Positions 57,267-64,000 of a DNA stretch of 64,000 bases are shown here, piece after piece. Under the pieces are notes generated by a model that made no database searches, was not told where the DNA came from, and was given only the letters and a program-made list of their open reading frames with translations. Source of the stretch: Xiheimicrobium sp033763395. GTDB lineage: Bacteria; Myxococcota; Myxococcia; Myxococcales; Myxococcaceae. The first letter of the stretch is position 1. Every line of letters starts with the position of its first letter. Both the position numbers and the translations under genes were made by a program. Location: contig JANRKQ010000138.1 of the NCBI GenBank assembly GCA_033763395.1, positions 1 through 64,000 of the forward strand. The letters are read 5' to 3'.

Positions 57267-58108
57267 CAGGCGGCGACCCCGGCGCTGGAGAGATCGCGCG
57301 TCGCCTCGTCGAGCACGGCGCGTACGCGGTCGGCCTCGTCGAGCACGACGTCGAGCGCCGGAATGTCAGTGTCCCACTCGAGGAGCGTGGGCAGTGGCCC
57401 GGTGCGGCGCAGGGCCTCGGCGTAGAGCGCCAGCACCTCGTCGGCGACGGGCGCTCCGTGCGAGTCGACCAGACGGCCGTGCCGTCGGTGGTGACCCGCG
57501 ACGTGGATCTCGCGCGCCGACTCGAGGGGCAGGCTGTGGAGGAGCTCGAGTGGCTCGAGCCCGAGGTTCGTCGCGGTGACGAAGACGTTGTTGACGTCGA
57601 GCAACAGGCCAGCGCCCGTCTCGGCCAGGACGGCGCGCGTGAACGCCCCCTCGTCGAGCTCGGCGCCAGGCATGCGGGCATAGGCGCTGATGTTCTCGAG
57701 CAGCATCTGCCGGCCCAGCACGTCCTGGATCACGTTCACCCGCGCGGCGACGTGCCGCACGAAGGCCTCGGTGAAGGGCACGGGCAGCAGGTCGAGGAAG
57801 TTGCGCTCGCTCGTCGTCGACCAGCACAGGTGCTCGCTGACGAGCGGGAACTGGTAGCGCTCGTCGAGCCGGCGAATCCCCCGGAGCAGCTCCATGGGCA
57901 ACGGCGTGGGGCCCGCCACGTTGAGGGCGACCCCGTGTGAGGCGATGCCGACTCGTTCGGCGAGCCGCTCGAGCTGTTGCTCGGTCCGCCCGTGGACGGC
58001 GATGACGTTCTCGGGGATCAGCTCGAGCCAATCGACGCGCCGGCTCGTCTTCACGAGCGCATCGGCCAGCTCACGTCGAAGCCCGATCCCGACCCCCGAG
58101 AGCGCCAT
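57266..58108 (-). CDS. bufB: DUF692 multinuclear non-haem iron oxidase (MNIO, BufB-like)
   Basis: This 280-residue TIM-barrel protein of the DUF692 family begins MALSGVGIGLRRELADAL and has the expected metal ligands. These are His in IASHGVALN near 57, His in VSEHLCWS near 88, Glu in LLENISAYAR near 134, Asp in LLDVNNVFV near 167, His in IHVAGHHR near 197 and the Asp/Glu pair in LLEWDTDIP near 246. MNIO enzymes modify Cys or other residues of small RiPP precursors, for example making thiooxazoles from Cys in bufferins or oxazolone/thioamide in methanobactin. A Cys-repeat precursor gene lies 6 bases upstream, which fixes the role. Confidence 0.94.
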   Translation of the reverse strand: MALSGVGIGLRRELADALVKTSRRVDWLELIPENVIAVHGRTEQQLERLAERVGIASHGVALNVAGPTPLPMELLRGIRRLDERYQFPLVSEHLCWSTTSERNFLDLLPVPFTEAFVRHVAARVNVIQDVLGRQMLLENISAYARMPGAELDEGAFTRAVLAETGAGLLLDVNNVFVTATNLGLEPLELLHSLPLESAREIHVAGHHRRHGRLVDSHGAPVADEVLALYAEALRRTGPLPTLLEWDTDIPALDVVLDEADRVRAVLDEATRDLSSAGVAA

Positions 58109-58114
58109 GGTGGG

Positions 58115-58348
58115 TCAGCCTCGCATCGTGTTGGGGCAGCCGGCCGGACAGCCCGCAGCGCAGCCAGCGTCCTTCTTGCCGGCGTCCTGGGTGGGGCAGC
58201 CCGCCGGGCAGCCGCCGGGGCAGCCGGCCATGGCGCCGCCGTCCTGGGCGGTCGTCGGCGTCGGAGCAGGGCCGCACGCAATGCCAGCGACGGCCAGACC
58301 GCCGGCGACGACCGCGACGCCAATGATGGACTTCAGATCTCGTTTCAC
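58115..58348 (-). CDS. bufA: MNIO RiPP precursor (bufferin-like), exported Cys-repeat peptide
   Basis: The product is 77 residues from GTG 58348 with AGGAG about 6 bases upstream. The N-terminus is a Sec-type signal peptide (MKRDLKSIIGVAVVAGGLAV) with a possible lipobox Cys at C25 (AGIACG). The rest is small and Cys/Gly/Pro-rich, with two copies of a module: GCPGGCPAGCP and GCAAGCPAGCP, separated by TQDAGKKDA. That makes six core Cys. It is the first gene of the operon. Exported MNIO precursors with a signal peptide are the bufferin class, whose Cys become thiooxazole copper ligands in the periplasm. The CPxGCP repeat differs from the EGKCG and DUF2282 types I know. A DoxX-like partner gene is absent. 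Confidence 0.88.
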   Translation of the reverse strand: MKRDLKSIIGVAVVAGGLAVAGIACGPAPTPTTAQDGGAMAGCPGGCPAGCPTQDAGKKDAGCAAGCPAGCPNTMRG

Positions 58349-58437
58349 GGGGACTCCTCGAAATAGCGGGGGAAAAGCGTAGGGTGTACGCCCTGCCCGA
58401 AATTCCGTTACACGGCGGCGCTTCGGGGAGGACGAGC

Positions 58438-59438
58438 ATGGTCTGGGCCTGCGTCTGGCAACTGCTGGTCGGAAACATCGCGGCGTCCCGGGCCGAACCG
58501 GCGACGGCTGGCGTCGAGTGGTCGCCCGACGTGGCCGTGAAGGCCGAGACGCTCGACTTCGTGTGCGGGCTCGAGCAGGGCGAGCCGAGCTGCCGCTTCT
58601 TCGCGACCTACGAGCTCGAGCCCCTCACTGCCGAGCCGCCGGCCATCGACGTTCGTTTCGTCGGAACGAAGACGAGCGACGTGGTGCTCGAGCTCGATGG
58701 AGCGCGGGTCACCGGGTCGGTTCGAATCGGCCAGCGGTCACGCCTCATCGCCCGTGGAGTGATTCACCCGGGCCAGTTCGTCGAGCCGTCCTACGCACGC
58801 AGCGCGATGTCGGTTCGTCACCCCCTCTTCGGTGCGCCCGTGCACCGGTCGCACCGGTTCGACTTCGAGTACGCGATCGCGCCGATTCGCACCTTTGCCG
58901 GCCCTCCGCCGAAGGTGACGCTGCACGTCGAGTATCGCCGGGCTGGAAGATCGAGGTCGCCGGTGACGACGAGATCTTCGAGACCATCGGGCGCGGCGGT
59001 GAAGCGGAGCTGGACGCCTCGACACTGTTCGCGCTGCGCGTCCGCCTGCAGGTGCCACCGCCGACATTCTTCCCGGGCGGCCCCTTCGCCGCCGTGGGCT
59101 GGATGAGCGGGCACGGCGTCTGGGCGCGCGTCGGGTACGAGCTCGCCTCGCCCGCGCCGATGTTCTACTCGCTCAGCGGAGAGACCGACTTTCGCCGAGT
59201 GGTGACGCTGGTGCCGCTCGTGTCGTTCGCTTCGGAGTCCGTCCTCGGCATCATTCCGTCGTTCTCGGCCGGCGCAGGGTTTCCCATCGACCTGCTCGAC
59301 GGCCCCGCGCGCCTCGGCCTTCGCGGCCAGCTCGGGCTCCAGTGGCCGTACGTCGGAGTCGTGGGCGGACTCGACGTGATGTCGGGAACGAGTTCGCTGC
59401 TGTTACGGGGCTTCGTGATGCTGCAAGTGGGGCTTTGA
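58438..59438 (+). pseudogene. Frameshifted exported/outer-membrane-like protein gene
   Basis: Two halves of one gene lie in different frames. From ATG 58438 (GGGGAGGA upstream) the frame encodes a signal-peptide-like start MVWACVWQLLVGNIAASRAE and a beta-rich part to about 58935 (HVEYRR). The sense then continues in the frame one base back, from about 58935 (PGWKIEVAGDDEIFETIGRG) to the stop at 59438. It ends in beta-strand repeats (GLRGQLGLQWPYVGVVGG, SLLLRGFVMLQVGL) of an outer-membrane barrel type. Loss of one base in the CCGGG run at 58938-58942 would explain it; no slippery heptamer for programmed frameshifting is visible. The predicted intact product would be about 333 residues. It is divergent from the RiPP precursor. 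Confidence 0.72.
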
Positions 59439-59481
59439 GGGGCATCTTGACGCTCAGGAACGCGCGCATCACGATGCCGCC

Positions 59482-59742
59482 ATGCGGACGACCCTGACCC
59501 TCGACGACGACCTCGTCGCTCGCCTGAAGGATGAAGTGCACCGGCGTCGCGTCCCCTTTCGAGACGTGGTGAACGACGCCATCAGGCGTGGCCTCGGAGG
59601 CAATCGGAAGAAGAAGCGGGTCAAGGTGCGGACGTTCAAGACCACGCTGCGCCCCGGCTTCGATCCGAACGGGTTCAACCGCCTGGTCGACGAACTCGAA
59701 GACGAAGCCTTCCTGGCGAAGCTCGGAGCACGAGGTCGATGA
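59482..59742 (+). CDS. vapB: VapB-type ribbon-helix-helix antitoxin
   Basis: This 86-residue protein begins MRTTLTLDDDLVARLKDEVH, a ribbon-helix-helix domain of the Arc/MetJ type at about 1-45. A basic linker (GNRKKKRVKVRTFKTTLRP) follows, then an acidic C-terminal segment (FNRLVDELEDEAFLAKLG) that would wrap the toxin. Its stop overlaps the toxin start by 4 bases. It should bind its own promoter in the 43-base gap upstream and neutralise the PIN toxin. Confidence 0.87.
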   Translation: MRTTLTLDDDLVARLKDEVHRRRVPFRDVVNDAIRRGLGGNRKKKRVKVRTFKTTLRPGFDPNGFNRLVDELEDEAFLAKLGARGR

Positions 59743-60161
59743 TCCTGTGTGACGTCAACCTGCTGGTGCAGGCCACGATGCGAGGCATGCCGCTCCACCA
59801 GCGCGCGCGGGCGTGGCTCGAGGAGGTTCTCGAGCAGGGTCGCCTCGGCGCTTCCCACACGGCCCTGTTCGGGTTCATTCGCATCGTGACGAACCGCCGC
59901 ATCTTCGACCCGCCCCGTGCCGTCGACGACGCCGTCTCGGACGTCCAGCACTGGCTCGACGAAGGTGCGCTCCTGGTGACGCCGGGCCCAAGGCACCTGG
60001 CCATCGCGTTTCACCTGCTGCGCGAGCTGGGCACCGCCGGAAACCTCGCCTCCGACGTCCAGCTTGCAGCGCTGGCCATCGAGAACCAGGCCGAACTCGC
60101 CTCGGCCGATACCGACTTCGGCCGGTTCAAGGGCCTTCGCTGGGTGAACCCGCTCAGGTGA
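59739..60161 (+). CDS. vapC: VapC-type PIN-domain toxin
   Basis: This 140-residue PIN domain begins MILCDVNLLVQATMRGMP with the first catalytic Asp (D5). GASHTALFGFIRIVTNRRIF follows near residue 38, ASDVQLAALAIE near 104 (catalytic Asp) and SADTDFGRFKGLRWVNPL near 122 (last Asp). This pattern matches the VapC subfamily of about 140 residues that cleave tRNA or rRNA. Translation is coupled to the antitoxin through an ATGA overlap. The pair is convergent with glgP, 10 bases from its stop. It may have arrived by horizontal transfer, though base composition is not visibly different. Confidence 0.9.
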   Translation: MILCDVNLLVQATMRGMPLHQRARAWLEEVLEQGRLGASHTALFGFIRIVTNRRIFDPPRAVDDAVSDVQHWLDEGALLVTPGPRHLAIAFHLLRELGTAGNLASDVQLAALAIENQAELASADTDFGRFKGLRWVNPLR

Positions 60162-60171
60162 CGCTGCGACC

Positions 60172-62637
<2,466 letters not shown>

Positions 62638-62790
62638 GAACGGCGCCTTACCGCACCCGGGCCGAACACGAAGTGCTTGTTTTTAGACACGTTGGGCGCA
62701 GCCCGACGCAACGCATCGAATGAACGCATGAAGCACTTTCATATGAAGGGCCTTGTGCGTCCATGTGTGTTCGAGGCATACGCCCGCGCC
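62638..62790. promoter_or_regulatory. Divergent promoter region between glgP and the BsuPI lipoprotein gene
   Basis: AAGTGCTT (62671-62678) and AAGCACTT (62731-62738) are exact inverted copies 52 bases apart. Between them GTTGGGC (62691-62697) and GCCCGAC (62701-62707) form a near-perfect hairpin. This AT-richer patch is the only obvious control region for either gene. No regulator can be assigned. Confidence 0.4.
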
Positions 62791-63978
62791 ATGAACAAGC
62801 ACATCGCAGGGATCGTGGGGGCGCTGTTGGTTGGCTGTGGGCCCGAGTCGACGGCGGTGATCGACGCCGAGTCCGACGTGCTGGCCGGTCCGCAGGCCGA
62901 CGCGTCGGAGACGACCGAGCAGGCGCTGACGGCGACGAACTTCTTCCCGCTGCGCGCGGGCAACACGTGGAACCTGTCAGATGGCATGACGACGAAGACG
63001 GTGCGGGTGGTGCGCTCGTCGGGCTCGGTGCACCTCGTCGAGGGCCTCTCGTCGACCCCCGTGTGGATGGCGTTCGCCGGCACGCGCCTGTGGGTGTGGA
63101 ACGCGACCGAGCGCACGTGGCAGACCTTCGTGAACTTTGGCGCCGCGACGCAGACGCGCTTCTCGTTCGGCGGCCCCTGCGAGACGTTCACCGTGCGCCA
63201 GGCCGGCAACAAGATCGCGCTCATGACGCCGGCTGGCTCGTTCTCGCCGGCGGTGCGCTACGAGTTCACGCTGGCCCCGCCGCCGTACGTTCGCTGCGCC
63301 ATGCCGATGCTCGCGGCGCTCACCTTCGCCGAGAACGCGGGCCTGGTCGAGCTGCGCAACCCCAACCAGGAGACCTGGGCGCTCGCGACGGCCACGGTGA
63401 ACGGCCGCGCCTGGCCGGCGCCCACGGCGAAGGCCACGCTGACGATGGATCAGGCCCGCTACCAGCTCGCCGCCGACGGGAGCGCCACGCTGCGCGCCAC
63501 CTTCGTGGTGAAGAACGAGACGACCCGCCCGATGACGTTCAACTTCGCCTCGAGCCAGCAGTTCGAGCTCTCGGTCGAGACGGCGACGGGTGAGACGGCC
63601 TACTTCTGGTCGGCGGACAAGTCGTTCCTCTCGGCGCTGTCGAGCTTCACGCTCCAGCCGAACCGCTCGCGCACCTTCACCGAGACCTTCACCGTCTCGA
63701 ACGCGAAGGCCGGCTGGCACACGGTGACCGCGTGGCTGCCCACGTCGTCGGGCGGGAAGCCCGAGGCCGGCACCAAGGTCGAGTTCCTCGCGGCCCCGAG
63801 CCGGTGCTACGTCGGCGGCTGCTCGAGCCACGTGTGCAGCGACCGCCCCGACGTCATCACCACCTGCGAGTGGCGCCCGCAGTACGCGTGCTACCGCACG
63901 GCGACGTGTGAGCGTCAGGCGAACGGCCAGTGCGGGTGGACCCAGACGACCGCGCTGACGCAGTGCCTGGCGCGCTGA
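62791..63978 (+). CDS. Lipoprotein with BsuPI-like domain and C-terminal eight-cysteine cluster
   Basis: The protein has 395 residues from ATG 62791, with signal peptide and lipobox VGC (C16). The N-terminal half includes beta-rich segments (NFFPLRAGNTWNLSDGM). A BsuPI-like (intracellular proteinase inhibitor) domain lies at about 215-320 (TFVVKNETTRPMTFNFASSQ, SRTFTETFTVSNAKAGWHTV). The tail is an eight-cysteine cluster (CYVGGCSSHVCS, CEWRPQYACYRTATC, QCGWTQTTALTQC). This combination is typical of myxobacterial surface lipoproteins. The eight Cys should form four disulfides. Whether it inhibits a protease is not known; the trypsin-like protease of this window is not adjacent. It ends 22 bases before the end of the window. 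Confidence 0.9.
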   Translation: MNKHIAGIVGALLVGCGPESTAVIDAESDVLAGPQADASETTEQALTATNFFPLRAGNTWNLSDGMTTKTVRVVRSSGSVHLVEGLSSTPVWMAFAGTRLWVWNATERTWQTFVNFGAATQTRFSFGGPCETFTVRQAGNKIALMTPAGSFSPAVRYEFTLAPPPYVRCAMPMLAALTFAENAGLVELRNPNQETWALATATVNGRAWPAPTAKATLTMDQARYQLAADGSATLRATFVVKNETTRPMTFNFASSQQFELSVETATGETAYFWSADKSFLSALSSFTLQPNRSRTFTETFTVSNAKAGWHTVTAWLPTSSGGKPEAGTKVEFLAAPSRCYVGGCSSHVCSDRPDVITTCEWRPQYACYRTATCERQANGQCGWTQTTALTQCLAR

Positions 63979-64000
63979 GTCCCGCGCGCCCGCGGTGATC

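Noticed and set aside
58384..58413. Dyad TGTACG...CGTTACA between the RiPP precursor and the divergent gene, considered as an operator
   Set aside because: The arms match only with a bulge and are short; too weak to list.

Overview
The window looks like chromosomal DNA from a member of the Myxococcota, probably a myxobacterium-like lineage. It is uniformly GC-rich with strong G/C third-position bias. It also carries lineage hallmarks: a trypsin-like protease with Cys-rich modules and a MYXO-CTERM-like tail (28083-30074), a Ser/Thr kinase next to a TPR/PEGA-type protein, a very large DUF4215-repeat lipoprotein, several hybrid histidine kinases, and a BsuPI/eight-cysteine lipoprotein. The assignment is inference; no rRNA or other phylogenetic marker is present. 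I saw no tRNA, rRNA, CRISPR array, insertion sequence or prophage.

Layout. 1-5.2 kb: a truncated SDR oxidoreductase, a small basic protein, rarA, a GuaB1-type GMP reductase, a DUF849 enzyme and a DUF309/CPXCG protein. 5.2-14.1 kb: a membrane-organisation locus with a YqiJ/NfeD-like OB-fold membrane protein, a flotillin and a 1,870-residue DUF3686-type AAA ATPase. 14.1-21.4 kb: a zinc-ribbon protein, thymidine phosphorylase, a two-gene sensor kinase operon and a four-FAS1 lipoprotein with a clear terminator. 21.7-25.5 kb: pruA, then a Fur-family regulator, a DmeF-like metal exporter and a PAP2 phosphatase in one tight unit. 25.5-30.1 kb: a sigma-54 activator, an MBL-fold hydrolase and the protease.

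30.1-34.1 kb: a five-gene MCE/Mla lipid-transport operon with two different permeases and two different ATPases. Their degenerate motifs are complementary, predicting one consensus and one degenerate ATP site. 34.2-40.1 kb: a lipoprotein, a PAS/PAS/PAS hybrid kinase, an ABC1 kinase and a lytic transglycosylase. 40.1-49.7 kb: the DUF4215 lipoprotein, the PEGA-like protein, an STK-nSTAND-coiled-coil protein, a PHA-system protein and a DacZ-like diadenylate cyclase domain protein, all on the minus strand, with dksA divergent. 49.7-55.6 kb: an esterase, then nifJ translationally coupled to a dihydroorotate dehydrogenase-like gene.

55.6-58.4 kb: a compact MNIO RiPP operon of bufferin type. It encodes a secreted 77-residue Cys-repeat precursor, a DUF692 multinuclear-iron oxidase, a DUF2063 partner and a lipoprotein with a CPACH haem-attachment motif. 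58.4-64 kb: a frameshifted exported protein, a VapBC toxin-antitoxin pair, glycogen phosphorylase and the BsuPI/eight-cysteine lipoprotein.

The two observations I rate highest are the MNIO RiPP operon and the asymmetric heterodimeric MCE transporter, followed by the flotillin/giant-ATPase locus.
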